Below are positions 13,264 to 19,547 of a stretch of DNA of 26,188 nucleotides, one piece after another (positions within the stretch are counted from its first letter, which is position 1; each line of letters opens with the position of its first letter). The DNA comes from a virus. The position numbers and the translations under genes are program-made. The stretch lies in IMG/VR virus record IMGVR_UViG_3300045996_001330, positions 1 through 26,188 of that record. One strand, 5' to 3'. A model generated the notes under the pieces. The model worked only from the letters and a program-made list of their open reading frames with translations. It was not told the DNA's origin and did not search any database.

Positions 13264-13758
13264 ATGCCCAGTCAGTGGTACCAACTGCACCTCCCCCGCT
13301 GGGACACCGACTGGCGCATCACCCGGCCCATGGTGGACGGGAAAACGGGTCGTCCCCTGCTCAACAAAAAGACCGGCAAGCCCCGGTTCCACAAGGTCCG
13401 CGACGTGTGGGACCCGTTGCAGGCCAACGCCCGCGGCAACCACTGGGGTGGCAAGGCGAAGGCCACCAGCGAGGTCATCCAGGCGGTGGCGTGGGCCGCA
13501 GCGGCCCAGAAGATTCCCCAGTGCAACCACCTCATCGTGCAGTTGCACTGGGCGCCCGGCGACAACCGCCGCGCCGATTCCGACAACCTCTACCCGCTGA
13601 TGAAAGCGTGCTGCGACGGCCTGGCCCGGGGCCGCAAAGACCTTCCTGGTCTGCACCTGGTCCCCGATGACTCCGACGAGTACATGACCAAGGAACGCCC
13701 CAAGATCGTGCGTAGCCACCCCGGCGGGCTGTGGCTCAACGTGGTGGCGTCCTGGTGA
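13264..13758 (+). CDS. RusA-like Holliday-junction resolvase
   Basis: 164 residues with AGGAGG before ATG 13264. RusA features include the early NARGNHWGGKAKATSEV strand-helix, the acidic catalytic segment RRADSDNLYPLMKACCDGL (D105, D107, D118) and the later LVPDDSDEYM (D135, D136). RusA enzymes cut four-way junctions made in recombination and replication, so it fits with the exonuclease-RecT pair upstream. An insert-rich N-terminus makes it somewhat longer than E. coli RusA (120 residues). Its stop overlaps the next GTG. Confidence 0.82.
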   Translation: MPSQWYQLHLPRWDTDWRITRPMVDGKTGRPLLNKKTGKPRFHKVRDVWDPLQANARGNHWGGKAKATSEVIQAVAWAAAAQKIPQCNHLIVQLHWAPGDNRRADSDNLYPLMKACCDGLARGRKDLPGLHLVPDDSDEYMTKERPKIVRSHPGGLWLNVVASW

Positions 13759-14192
13759 GCCCCGTGCTGCTCGTGACCGGCTCCCGCACGTGGGAAGACA
13801 AGGTCATCGTCGAGCATGTGCTCAAGCGCTGGCTCCGGGAGCGCTTCCCGTCCCGCCCGGCCGAGCTGCCGGTGCTGCGCCACGGGGGAGCCGACGGGCT
13901 CGACACCATCGCCGCCACCCTGTGGAAAAGCTGGGGACTACCCCTGGACCTGATGCGTCCCCGGTGGACCGAGTGCGGGGACCTGTGCCCCGGCGACGGT
14001 TCCTGCCGCCGCACCCGCAACGGCCGCGACTACTGCTCGAACGCCGGGTTCCAGCGCAACCACGACATGGTGGATAAGCAGCCGTTTCCCGACATGTGTT
14101 TGGCTTTCATCCGCGAAGGCTCCAAAGGGGCCACCGACTGTGCCGACTACGCCGAAGAGCGCGGCCTGCCCACCCGGAGGTACCTGGCCTGA
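13755..14192 (+). CDS. SLOG/DUF2493 nucleotide-binding protein
   Basis: 145 residues. The N-terminus LLVTGSRTWEDKVIVEHVL and the HGGADGLDTIAATLWKSWG block are the glycine-rich Rossmann signature of the YspA/DUF2493 branch of the SLOG superfamily. FQRNHDMVDKQPFPDMCLAFIREGSKGATDCADYAEERGLPTRRY completes the fold. SLOG proteins bind nucleotides or nucleic-acid-derived ligands and include DprA; the phage family function is unknown. A Cys-rich loop (CGDLCPGDGSCRRTRNGRDYC) interrupts the usual fold and may bind metal. Coupled to RusA before and HNH after. Confidence 0.8.
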   Translation: MSPVLLVTGSRTWEDKVIVEHVLKRWLRERFPSRPAELPVLRHGGADGLDTIAATLWKSWGLPLDLMRPRWTECGDLCPGDGSCRRTRNGRDYCSNAGFQRNHDMVDKQPFPDMCLAFIREGSKGATDCADYAEERGLPTRRYLA

Positions 14193-14653
14193 TGCCTATT
14201 GGGATCACGGACAAGCTGGCCAAGCTGGTCTACGAGCGGGACAGCTATCACTGCGCGCGGTGCGGGAAACCGGCCCCGGCGTACAAGCGCCAGCTCCACC
14301 ACCGCAAGCCCCGAGGCATGGGTGGGCGCAACAACAACAGCGTGGACTTCCCCGAGAACATCGTGCTGTTGTGCGGGTCCAGCTCCACCGACCCGCAGTC
14401 GTGCCACTACCAGATCGAGAGCTACCGGAACATGGCCCTGACCGAGGGCTGGCTGTGCAAGGAAGACGAAGACCCCCGCGAGAAGCTGATCCTGGCCCGG
14501 GACGGGGAGTGGCACCGCCTGATCGACGACCAGTGGGACCCGATGCTGCTCCCGGTCACCAGCAAGATCCCTCGCCCCAAGCGGTGGTCCCGCGGGCCGG
14601 AGCGCAACGCCCGCAACCCCCAGTGGCTGGCCGTCCATGGGGACGAGAAGTGA
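14192..14653 (+). CDS. HNH endonuclease
   Basis: 153 residues with a compact HNH domain in the first 80: C21xxC24, QLHHRKPRGMGG (H36, H37), ENIVLLCG (N56, C61) and the closing CHYQIE with H72. This is the beta-beta-alpha metal nuclease core. The C-terminal half is phage-specific and basic at the end. HNH enzymes in phages nick or cut DNA in packaging, recombination or homing; the neighbours (RusA, SLOG) favour DNA processing. ATG overlaps the previous stop by one base. Confidence 0.85.
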   Translation: MPIGITDKLAKLVYERDSYHCARCGKPAPAYKRQLHHRKPRGMGGRNNNSVDFPENIVLLCGSSSTDPQSCHYQIESYRNMALTEGWLCKEDEDPREKLILARDGEWHRLIDDQWDPMLLPVTSKIPRPKRWSRGPERNARNPQWLAVHGDEK

Positions 14654-14895
14654 GCGGCTACAGCTACTACGAGCAGATGAAGGCCCTGGGGGCCTCCGAC
14701 GCCATGATCGCCGGGGTCGATATCCTCGGCGACGCCGGGCTGCTCAACGAGCAACGCCTGACCACCCTCGTGGCCGTGGAGCGCCAGGGCATGGACCCGG
14801 AGGCAGCGGCCCGCAAGCTGGTCAAGTTGTGCCGTCAGGCCGAGCGCATCCAGGCCGAGGCGGAGGCCAAGAGGGCGTCTGACCAGGAGCGATAG
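14650..14895 (+). CDS. Small helical hypothetical protein
   Basis: 81 residues with a GTG start coupled to the HNH gene. Predicted all-helical (YYEQMKALGASDAMIAGVDILGDAG ... RKLVKLCRQAERIQAEAEAKRA) with a charged coiled-coil-like tail. The family is not recognised. It closes the operon, with a small hairpin overlapping its end. Confidence 0.65.
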   Translation: MSGYSYYEQMKALGASDAMIAGVDILGDAGLLNEQRLTTLVAVERQGMDPEAAARKLVKLCRQAERIQAEAEAKRASDQER

Positions 14896-14912
14896 GGGTC
14901 AGTACAGACCCT
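14895..14912 (+). terminator. Weak hairpin terminator
   Basis: GGGGTC and GACCCT pair across the 6-base loop AGTACA, followed by TTGTGGATT. A short stem, but placed directly after the last gene of the unit and before the tRNA promoter. Confidence 0.35.
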
Positions 14913-14925
14913 TGTGGATTACCTG

Positions 14926-14954
14926 TTGCGTACCTACACGCCCCTGTGTATGGT
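14926..14954 (+). promoter_or_regulatory. Promoter of the tRNA region
   Basis: TTGCGT and TATGGT with a 17-base spacer, about 90 bases before the first tRNA. No start codon lies at the +1, so the product is likely the tRNA precursor. A GC hairpin (CGCTGG with CCAGCG, 15014-15038) lies in its leader. Confidence 0.6.
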
Positions 14955-15044
14955 GTACCTACCAGCTCCTCACGGGGTTGGCAGGATGTGGATCGAGAAG
15001 GCCAGCACGACCTCGCTGGGGGCTTCCACCCTCCAGCGGGGCAA

Positions 15045-15117
15045 GCCGACTTAGCTCAACGGATAGAGCATCTGACTACGGATCAGAAGGTTGGGGGTTC
15101 GAATCCCTCAGTTGGCG
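15045..15117 (+). tRNA. tRNA-Arg(ACG)
   Basis: Full cloverleaf: acceptor GCCGACT with AGTTGGC, anticodon loop CTACGGA with ACG at 15078-15080, T-loop TTCGAAT. It reads CGU and, after A34 deamination by host TadA, CGC/CGA. 3' CCA is not encoded. Confidence 0.93.
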
Positions 15118-15122
15118 CGCAA

Positions 15123-15195
15123 GCCGGTGTAGCTCAACGGACAGAGCAGCAGCTTCCGAAGCTGAAGGTTCGGGGTTCGAGTCCCTGTGCTGGCG
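15123..15195 (+). tRNA. tRNA-Arg(CCG)
   Basis: Acceptor GCCGGTG with TGCTGGC (wobbles), loop TTCCGAA with CCG at 15156-15158, T-loop TTCGAGT. It reads CGG. G27-A43 is mismatched at the top of the anticodon stem. It starts 5 bases after the previous tRNA. Confidence 0.92.
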
Positions 15196-15396
15196 CGTCA
15201 GGCACCCACGGGTGTCACATGATCAATGACAACTCCATGACATGCTTGCCCCCGGGCCACAGCGCAGCCTTTTCGCCGAGTTCTGCCTGTGGATACGGTT
15301 ATGCCGAACGACCAAGACGAACGTTGCTCCCCTGTGACGTCGGCGGCCGGGGTCCAAGTGTCCACGACCCGTTGAGGTGACTCCGGGATCGTGCAA

Positions 15397-15470
15397 GGCC
15401 CTGTAGCTCAGTAGGTCAGAGCGCCGCCCTGTCACGGCGGAGGCCGCCGGTTCGAGACCGGTCAGGGTCG
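15397..15470 (+). tRNA. tRNA-Asp(GTC)
   Basis: Acceptor GGCCCTG with CAGGGTC, anticodon stem CCGCC/GGCGG, loop CTGTCAC with GTC at 15431-15433. It reads GAC/GAU, which are frequent codons in this acidic-rich proteome. CCA is not encoded. Confidence 0.93.
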
Positions 15471-15566
15471 CAAGGCAACCCCGAACGATGGGGAAGCCTA
15501 GGTTCCACGGTGGGAGTCCGTGCTGGCCGCTGGAGGGGAGACGTCCCCCTGTCGGCCGACCGCCTG

Positions 15567-15639
15567 GTGGACGTAGCTCAGTAGGTAGAGCACCGGGTTG
15601 TGATCCCGGGCGTCGCGGGTTCGATCCCCGTCGTTCACC
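15567..15639 (+). tRNA. tRNA-His(GTG)
   Basis: Acceptor GTGGACG with CGTTCAC, loop TTGTGAT with GTG at 15600-15602. A genomic G at 15566 and discriminator C supply the G-1:C73 pair needed by histidyl-tRNA synthetase, so the mature end is probably 15566. Confidence 0.93.
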
Positions 15640-15707
15640 CGAGGGTTGTCGGTGACTGGCCTGGCCGTGTTCGCACGGTGCGAGGAGAGACTTAGGAACC
15701 GTCATAT

Positions 15708-15782
15708 TGCCGCGTAGCTCAGCCCGGTGAGAGCATTCGCCTGATACGCGAAGGGTCCTTGGTTCAAATCCAAGTGCGGCAA
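15708..15782 (+). tRNA. tRNA-Ile(GAT)
   Basis: Acceptor TGCCGCG with TGCGGCA, anticodon stem TTCGC/GCGAA, loop CTGATAC with GAT at 15743-15745, T-stem CTTGG/CCAAG. It reads AUC/AUU. A CCGTG-TTCG-CACGG hairpin lies upstream at 15665-15678. Confidence 0.92.
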
Positions 15783-15860
15783 CGAGTTCGGGATAGCTAA
15801 GGCGCCAGCGATAAGGGAATCAAGTAGTACCCGGCCGATCCCTTCCCGATAGGCCGGACT

Positions 15861-15932
15861 GGGCGTGTGGCGCAGCGGAAGCGCAGCACTATGACACGGT
15901 GAAGGTCGGTGGTTCGATCCCATCCACGCCCA
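15861..15932 (+). tRNA. tRNA-Val(GAC)
   Basis: Perfect acceptor GGGCGTG/CACGCCC, loop ATGACAC with GAC at 15893-15895. G27-A43 mismatch and a U31-G39 pair weaken the anticodon stem. It reads GUC/GUU. CCA is not encoded. Confidence 0.88.
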
Positions 15933-16029
15933 CGCACCGGCTCACGCGGCAGCGGGGATATGGCTGGACCTGCACCGCACCGAGCCTTTGGATCGCCCGG
16001 CTCCGTGGCGTGTGCACACGGGCACCTCA

Positions 16030-16099
16030 GCCGCATAGCTCAGTGGCAGAGCACTGCCTTCACACGGCAGGTGTCCAAGGTCCGATTCCTTGTGCGGCT
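16030..16099 (+). tRNA. tRNA-Val(CAC)
   Basis: Acceptor GCCGCAT with GTGCGGC, loop TTCACAC with CAC at 16061-16063. The T-loop is TCCGATT, with C in place of the usual T55. The dCTP deaminase GTG follows 11 bases after its 3' end. Confidence 0.88.
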
Positions 16100-16110
16100 A
16101 CGCTCGGCGC

Positions 16111-16677
16111 GTGCTCAGCGACAGCGACATCCTGGACGCGATGGAAGACGGCGACATTGAGATATCGCCGTACGACAAATCGTTGTTGCAGCCCGCATCT
16201 CTTGATGTCCGACTGGGAAAGTCGCTGCGACTTTTCGAGCACAACGATTTCATTGACCCGCAGAACGAAACGAATACGAGGCTGCTGAACTTCGGGGATT
16301 ACTACTACCTCCAGCCCCGGTCGTTCGTGCTGGCCTCCACCTACGAGCGGGTCGCGTTGTCGCCCGGGGTGTCGGCCCGATTCGAAGGCAAGAGTTCGAT
16401 CGGACGGCTAGGCCTGTTCACCCACGTCACCGCCGGGTTCATCGACCCCGGCTTCAAGGGCACCGTGACCCTGGAGCTGTACAACGCCAACAGCAGGCCG
16501 TTCGTGCTGTACGCGGGCATGAAGATCGGGCAGCTCTGCTTCTTCCGGATGGACAGCCAGCCCCGGTACTCCTACGGCGAGAGCCCCTACGGCTCCAGCT
16601 ACCAGGACCAGAGCGGTCCCACCCCGTCGGCCTCTTATCGGAACTTCATCAAGGGGCTGCCGGACACGGCGGCGTAG
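16111..16677 (+). CDS. dcd: dCTP deaminase (DCD/dUTPase superfamily)
   Basis: 188 residues. The Dcd signature is intact: KSSIGRLGL (94-102), THVTAGFIDPGFKGTVTLELYN (104-125) with the catalytic Glu at 122, and a Tyr/Gln C-terminal segment for the triphosphate. Dcd converts dCTP to dUTP, feeding dTTP synthesis. The GTG start lies 11 bases after tRNA-Val with no clear ribosome site, and the TAG stop is bases 8-10 of tRNA-Met, so the gene is wedged into the tRNA transcript and processing at the tRNA end would cut its last codons. Whether the product is mono- or bifunctional (Dcd-Dut) cannot be told here. Confidence 0.9.
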   Translation: MLSDSDILDAMEDGDIEISPYDKSLLQPASLDVRLGKSLRLFEHNDFIDPQNETNTRLLNFGDYYYLQPRSFVLASTYERVALSPGVSARFEGKSSIGRLGLFTHVTAGFIDPGFKGTVTLELYNANSRPFVLYAGMKIGQLCFFRMDSQPRYSYGESPYGSSYQDQSGPTPSASYRNFIKGLPDTAA

Positions 16678-16739
16678 CTCAGTGGCAGAGCGCTCCACTC
16701 ATAATGGAGTCGTCGGTGGTCCGATTCCACCCGTCGCTA
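16668..16739 (+). tRNA. tRNA-Met(CAT), overlapping the dcd gene
   Basis: Acceptor GGCGGCG with CGTCGCT (G-U at 1:72 and 5:68), loop CTCATAA with CAT at 16700-16702, T-loop TCCGATT. The first 10 bases are also the end of dcd. An elongator shape, but Ile2 (lysidine-modified) cannot be excluded from sequence alone. Confidence 0.88.
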
Positions 16740-16833
16740 CCCATCCCCGGAGGTGTCGGTCCGGGGCCCCGCAGTGGAACGCGGGGGTGCGAGACCGGCC
16801 GGTGAGCACGCGCCTGCTCCCGGCTGGTCACCT

Positions 16834-16906
16834 GCCGGTGTCATCTAGTGGCCCAGGATGCCAGCCCCTCAAGCTGGTCACGGGGGTTCGAGTCCCCTCG
16901 CCGGTA
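16834..16906 (+). tRNA. tRNA-Glu(CTC)
   Basis: Acceptor GCCGGTG with CGCCGGT, anticodon stem CCAGC/GCTGG, loop CCCTCAA with CTC at 16868-16870. Position 33 is C instead of the near-universal U. It reads GAG. The whole spacer before it (16745-16829) is three consecutive hairpins. Confidence 0.87.
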
Positions 16907-16910
16907 CTTT

Positions 16911-16983
16911 GGCCCTCTCCTCCAGCGGCCTAGGAGACCGGGTTTTCACCCCGGCAACGCGGGTTCGAATCCCGTGGGGGCTA
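16911..16983 (+). tRNA. tRNA-Glu(TTC)
   Basis: Acceptor GGCCCTC with GGGGGCT, stem CCGGG/CCCGG, loop TTTTCAC with TTC at 16945-16947. It reads GAA/GAG. It starts four bases after tRNA-Glu(CTC), so the pair is likely processed from one precursor. Confidence 0.92.
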
Positions 16984-17007
16984 CGTCGTAAAGGTGCTTG
17001 GAGGGTA

Positions 17008-17036
17008 TTGACCACGTCTTACCCACCAGGTACAGT
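17008..17036 (+). promoter_or_regulatory. Leaderless-type promoter
   Basis: TTGACC and TACAGT with a 17-base spacer; ATG 17044 lies exactly 7 bases after the -10, so transcription should start at or one base before the start codon. Confidence 0.75.
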
Positions 17037-17043
17037 CTCACCC

Positions 17044-17409
17044 ATGGGACGGCCAAAAGGAAGCACCACCAAGACCCCCGAAATCCTCGCCTGGGAGAAG
17101 CCCTACAAGTTGACCAACGCAACCGACTGGACCCAGGTCGCTCAAGACCTCCGCGACGAGCCCGGCCAGTGGGCCGTCGTCCGCACCGCCATCAGCGTGG
17201 GCGCTCTATCCAGCGTCCGGTCCAGCCTCAAGAAGGGCAAGTACCGGGGCTTCGAGGCCAACCAGGGACGCGACTACAACGACCTGGAGTTCGAGGTCGA
17301 CGTCAGCAAGCGCGTGGTCGACGGCAAGTTCGGCCTGTACGTGCGCTGGGTCGGCCCCAACGGCGAGCACCGCAAGGTCGAGCAGAAGCCCCAGAAGGCC
17401 AGCGCGTGA
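17044..17409 (+). CDS. Small DNA-binding-like protein with N-terminal GRPKGS
   Basis: 121 residues. It opens MGRPKGSTTKT, an AT-hook-like minor-groove motif, then a helical middle (WTQVAQDLRDEPGQWAVVRTAISVGALSSVRSSLKKGKYRGF) and a strand-rich acidic-basic end (DLEFEVDVSKRVVDGKFGLYVRWVG). No family is recognised, and DNA binding is inferred from the first residues only. No ribosome site precedes it; the promoter spacing implies a leaderless mRNA. A CCCTC/GAGGG hairpin at 17420-17434 follows. Confidence 0.78.
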   Translation: MGRPKGSTTKTPEILAWEKPYKLTNATDWTQVAQDLRDEPGQWAVVRTAISVGALSSVRSSLKKGKYRGFEANQGRDYNDLEFEVDVSKRVVDGKFGLYVRWVGPNGEHRKVEQKPQKASA

Positions 17410-17449
17410 GCGACTGGAACCCTCGGCCCGAGGGGAGCGTTGTGTAGGT

Positions 17450-17722
17450 ATGACGACCATGGAGACCCCCACCCGTCAGCGCAACGACCGCCCGGCCTAC
17501 AAGCTCACCCTGATCGGGGTCGGCAAGTTCCTCGGCTGGCTCACCCTCGGCATCGTGCTCCACATGGTGATCCGCCTGCTCCTGCCCGGGGCGTTCGCAG
17601 ACGGCGACGTCGGCGAGTTCAACGCGTATGTCGTGACCGGCTTCTACGTGATCCTCACGTGGAACTGGCACCTGGGCGGCAAGGAGATCGCGGCTGCGTG
17701 GCGGAAGGCCAAACGCGGTTGA
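17450..17722 (+). CDS. Small membrane protein
   Basis: 90 residues from ATG 17450 (ATG 17459 is an alternative). Two hydrophobic helices near residues 21-45 and 58-75 with a charged loop between, and a basic C-terminus (AAAWRKAKRG): an in-in hairpin topology. The start region also contains the GGAGACCCC element (17461-17469), here in the coding sequence rather than before a start. Function unknown. tRNA-Lys(TTT) begins 6 bases after its stop. Confidence 0.72.
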   Translation: MTTMETPTRQRNDRPAYKLTLIGVGKFLGWLTLGIVLHMVIRLLLPGAFADGDVGEFNAYVVTGFYVILTWNWHLGGKEIAAAWRKAKRG

Positions 17723-17728
17723 GCGAGG

Positions 17729-17801
17729 GGGCCCGTAGCTCAGTTGGCAGAGCAGCGGACTTTTAATCCGAAGCGCGCGAGATCGAGACTCGCCGGGCCC
17801 A
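17729..17801 (+). tRNA. tRNA-Lys(TTT)
   Basis: Perfect acceptor GGGCCCG/CGGGCCC, loop CTTTTAA with TTT at 17762-17764; G27-A43 mismatch. The T-loop is ATCGAGA (A54). CCA follows the discriminator at 17802-17804, so the 3' end is encoded. Confidence 0.9.
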
Positions 17802-17825
17802 CCACCTGCACAAACGTGGTAGACT
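17797..17825 (+). promoter_or_regulatory. Probable leaderless promoter, weak -35
   Basis: TAGACT at 17820-17825 is 7 bases before ATG 17833. No good -35 is present (GCCCAC at the 17-base position), and it falls on the end of tRNA-Lys. Confidence 0.45.
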
Positions 17826-17832
17826 TTGACTC

Positions 17833-18315
17833 ATGGACACCAAGTGGTGCGGTGGGTGCCAGCGAGATCGCTCAACGGCGGACTTCGCCCGCCGCGCCCG
17901 GTCAAAGGATGGCTTGCAGACCAGGTGTGTGCACTGCACGAAGGATTACAACGCTGCGTATTACCAGCGCACCAAGGATGACCAAGCCGGTAAGCGAAAG
18001 GACATCAAGCAGAAGTCCAGGGAGGCCGCCCGAACCAGGCTGTGGGAGGTGCTGGTTGCATCTCAATGTGCGGACTGCGGGGAGGGCGACCCGCAGGTGT
18101 TGGAGTTCGATCACCAGCACAGCAAGCGAAAGTCGATCTCTCACCTGGTCTACACCGGCCATACCTGGTCAACGATCGAGCGAGAGATCGCAAAGTGCGA
18201 GGTTGTCTGTGCCAACTGTCATCGGCGCAGGACGATCAAGCAGTTTGGGTTCTGGCGAGCAACCATGGACCCGATAAGCGCCGTTAGCTCAGTGGGTAGA
18301 GCAGTTGACTCTTAA
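17833..18315 (+). CDS. HNH-type endonuclease running into tRNA-Lys(CTT)
   Basis: 160 codons. Zinc and catalytic residues: C6xxC9, C32xxC35, C79xxC82, the LEFDH pair (D93, H94) and CANCHRRRT (C126, C129, H130). This is the Cys-rich HNH group found in actinobacterial phages and often mobile. The natural domain ends near residue 140; the frame then continues through the first half of the next tRNA, giving a VSSVGRAVDS tail and using TAA in the tRNA anticodon loop as its stop. The C-terminus therefore looks replaced by, or inserted against, the tRNA. Leaderless-type ATG start. Confidence 0.82.
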   Translation: MDTKWCGGCQRDRSTADFARRARSKDGLQTRCVHCTKDYNAAYYQRTKDDQAGKRKDIKQKSREAARTRLWEVLVASQCADCGEGDPQVLEFDHQHSKRKSISHLVYTGHTWSTIEREIAKCEVVCANCHRRRTIKQFGFWRATMDPISAVSSVGRAVDS

Positions 18316-18350
18316 TCAATTGGTCCGGGGTTCGAATCCCTGACGGCGTA
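18278..18350 (+). tRNA. tRNA-Lys(CTT), overlapping the HNH gene
   Basis: Acceptor GCGCCGT with ACGGCGT, stem GTTGA/TCAAT, loop CTCTTAA with CTT at 18311-18313, T-loop TTCGAAT. Its first 38 bases are also coding, and loop bases 36-38 are the stop codon of the HNH gene. Confidence 0.92.
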
Positions 18351-18352
18351 CT

Positions 18353-18403
18353 CCCCCACGACTCCGTCGGGGTCACGCCCGCGAGACAGCGGGGTCGTGG
18401 GGG
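18353..18403 (+). other. Spacer hairpin between tRNA-Lys and tRNA-Asn
   Basis: CCCCCACGAC pairs perfectly with GTCGTGGGGG (10 bp) and encloses 31 bases with smaller pairings. It fills nearly the whole spacer and may guide precursor processing or be a stable by-product. Confidence 0.65.
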
Positions 18404-18410
18404 CCTGTAA

Positions 18411-18482
18411 TCCCTCGTAGTTCAGCGGCAGAACAATCGGCTGTTAACCGACACGTCCCTGGTTCGATCCCAGGCGAGGGAG
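18411..18482 (+). tRNA. tRNA-Asn(GTT)
   Basis: Perfect acceptor TCCCTCG/CGAGGGA, D-stem GTTC/GAAC, loop CTGTTAA with GTT at 18443-18445, T-stem CCTGG/CCAGG. A27-C43 mismatch. It reads AAC/AAU. Confidence 0.93.
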
Positions 18483-18494
18483 CTGCAAGATCAA

Positions 18495-18568
18495 TGCCGT
18501 CTGGCGCAATTTGGCAGCGCATCTGCGTCTGGTGCAGAGGGTTACAGGTTCGAATCCTGTGGCGGCAG
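18495..18568 (+). tRNA. tRNA-Gln(CTG)
   Basis: Acceptor TGCCGTC with GGCGGCA, D-stem GCGC/GCGC, stem TCTGC/GCAGA, loop GTCTGGT with CTG at 18529-18531. It reads CAG. The stop codon of the opposing gene begins at the next base. Confidence 0.92.
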
Positions 18569-18796
18569 CTATCGCCCTACCTGGGCGGTGACCATCCCGT
18601 GGCGCAGCACCAGCCGCGCCTGGGCGTCCCCGAGGACCCTGGCCAGGCCGTTGTCGTCGGCTACGGGGCCCCGGACGCGCACGCTGATGTACTGGGCTCC
18701 GCAGTCGATGAAGTTGTCGATGGCGAGCCGGAGGCGACGGAGGTCATCACCCTCCAGTGAGTCCACGGTGATGGTGATCGAGATGTTGTGAAGCAT
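18569..18796 (-). CDS. Small protein on the opposite strand within the tRNA region
   Basis: 75 residues (MLHNISITITVDSLEGDDLRRLRLAIDNFIDCGAQYISVRVRG ...). Third codon positions are strongly G/C on this strand only, and GGGGGAAG lies before the ATG, so it is a real gene despite its orientation. Predicted alternating strand-helix-strand, small and soluble; no family recognised. It faces the tRNA transcription, ending at the tRNA-Gln(CTG) boundary. Its transcript would be antisense to the tRNA precursor if it read through. Confidence 0.72.
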   Translation of the reverse strand: MLHNISITITVDSLEGDDLRRLRLAIDNFIDCGAQYISVRVRGPVADDNGLARVLGDAQARLVLRHGMVTAQVGR

Positions 18797-18891
18797 GGGC
18801 TTCCCCCGACCGTGACGATGGTCGCGCCCAAGGGCTAGGGGTGCGGTGGTGCGGCGATGCTAGGGGTCGACCAGGGCTGTGTCGACCTGGA

Positions 18892-18965
18892 TCTCCCGTG
18901 GTGGTAATTAGGCAACCCAACGGGTTTTGGTCCCGTGGTTCTAGGTTCGAATCCTGGCGGGAGAA
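18892..18965 (+). tRNA. tRNA-Gln(TTG)
   Basis: Perfect acceptor TCTCCCG/CGGGAGA, stem ACGGG/CCCGT, loop TTTTGGT with TTG at 18927-18929. The D-stem is weak (3 bp at best). It reads CAA/CAG. A GGTCGAC/GTCGACC hairpin (18865-18887) precedes it. Confidence 0.88.
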
Positions 18966-18984
18966 CGGAAAACGGGGACAAACA

Positions 18985-19290
18985 ATGATCGACATTGCTG
19001 TAGAGGCCATGCGTGCCCGGGTCGAGACCGGCATGGGTCGGCCGCTGATGCGCGAGTGCTACCACGACCGGGACAAGCACCGGATCGCGACGTACAACTA
19101 CGACATCGCTGCCCGCGAGGCAGGCTGGGGCTTCCCCCGCTGGCTGAGCTGGGTGCCGATGCCGTGCGTGCGGTGCTGGCGGTGGCGCCCCGAGGGGCTG
19201 ATGTACCGGGTGAGCGCCGTGGCCCACGACCATGACCACAACCAGTGGCCGCTGCCGCTGTGCAGTGTGTGCTGGCGGGAAGGGAAGTGA
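18985..19290 (+). CDS. Hypothetical protein with two CxxC pairs
   Basis: 101 residues from ATG 18985, 19 bases after tRNA-Gln. A helical N-terminal half is followed by PCVRCWRWRPEGLMYRVSAVAHDHDHNQWPLPLCSVCWREGK: two CxxCW pairs 29 residues apart form a likely zinc ribbon, with a His/Asp-rich loop between. Function unknown. It begins a run of four overlapping small genes to 19888; its TGA overlaps the next GTG. Confidence 0.75.
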   Translation: MIDIAVEAMRARVETGMGRPLMRECYHDRDKHRIATYNYDIAAREAGWGFPRWLSWVPMPCVRCWRWRPEGLMYRVSAVAHDHDHNQWPLPLCSVCWREGK

Positions 19291-19547
19291 CAGGCGTGGA
19301 CGGACGAGGTTTCACTGAGCAGGCTCGCCGTGGCAAGGAAATCGACGCTGCGCTCAATCGGTTGATCTATACCGACCCTGATCAGTGGGCGCGCGAAGAC
19401 ATCATCACGGTGGTGATGGCAGCCGCTGCTCACCGCAGTGTGTTGACGTCGATCAGCGTCGACCCGTACGTAGCCGATCCGGACGAGCCGCCGTGGGTGG
19501 CTCGTTACCGTCAGGCGCTGGCCGACTTCGAGGACGACGATGGGTAA
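19287..19547 (+). CDS. Small acidic hypothetical protein
   Basis: 86 residues, GTG start coupled to the previous stop. Helical, with QARRGKEIDAALNRLIYTDPDQWAREDIITVVMAAAAHRSVL and an acidic tail ending FEDDDG. The layout, repeated short helices with WAxED, resembles small phage proteins of unknown role. No Cys or membrane segment. It overlaps the next gene by 8 bases. Confidence 0.7.
   Translation: MTGVDGRGFTEQARRGKEIDAALNRLIYTDPDQWAREDIITVVMAAAAHRSVLTSISVDPYVADPDEPPWVARYRQALADFEDDDG

Noticed and set aside
14946-15380. Frame covering the first two tRNAs and the spacer
   Set aside because: It translates tRNA sequence; no coding signature in the spacer part.
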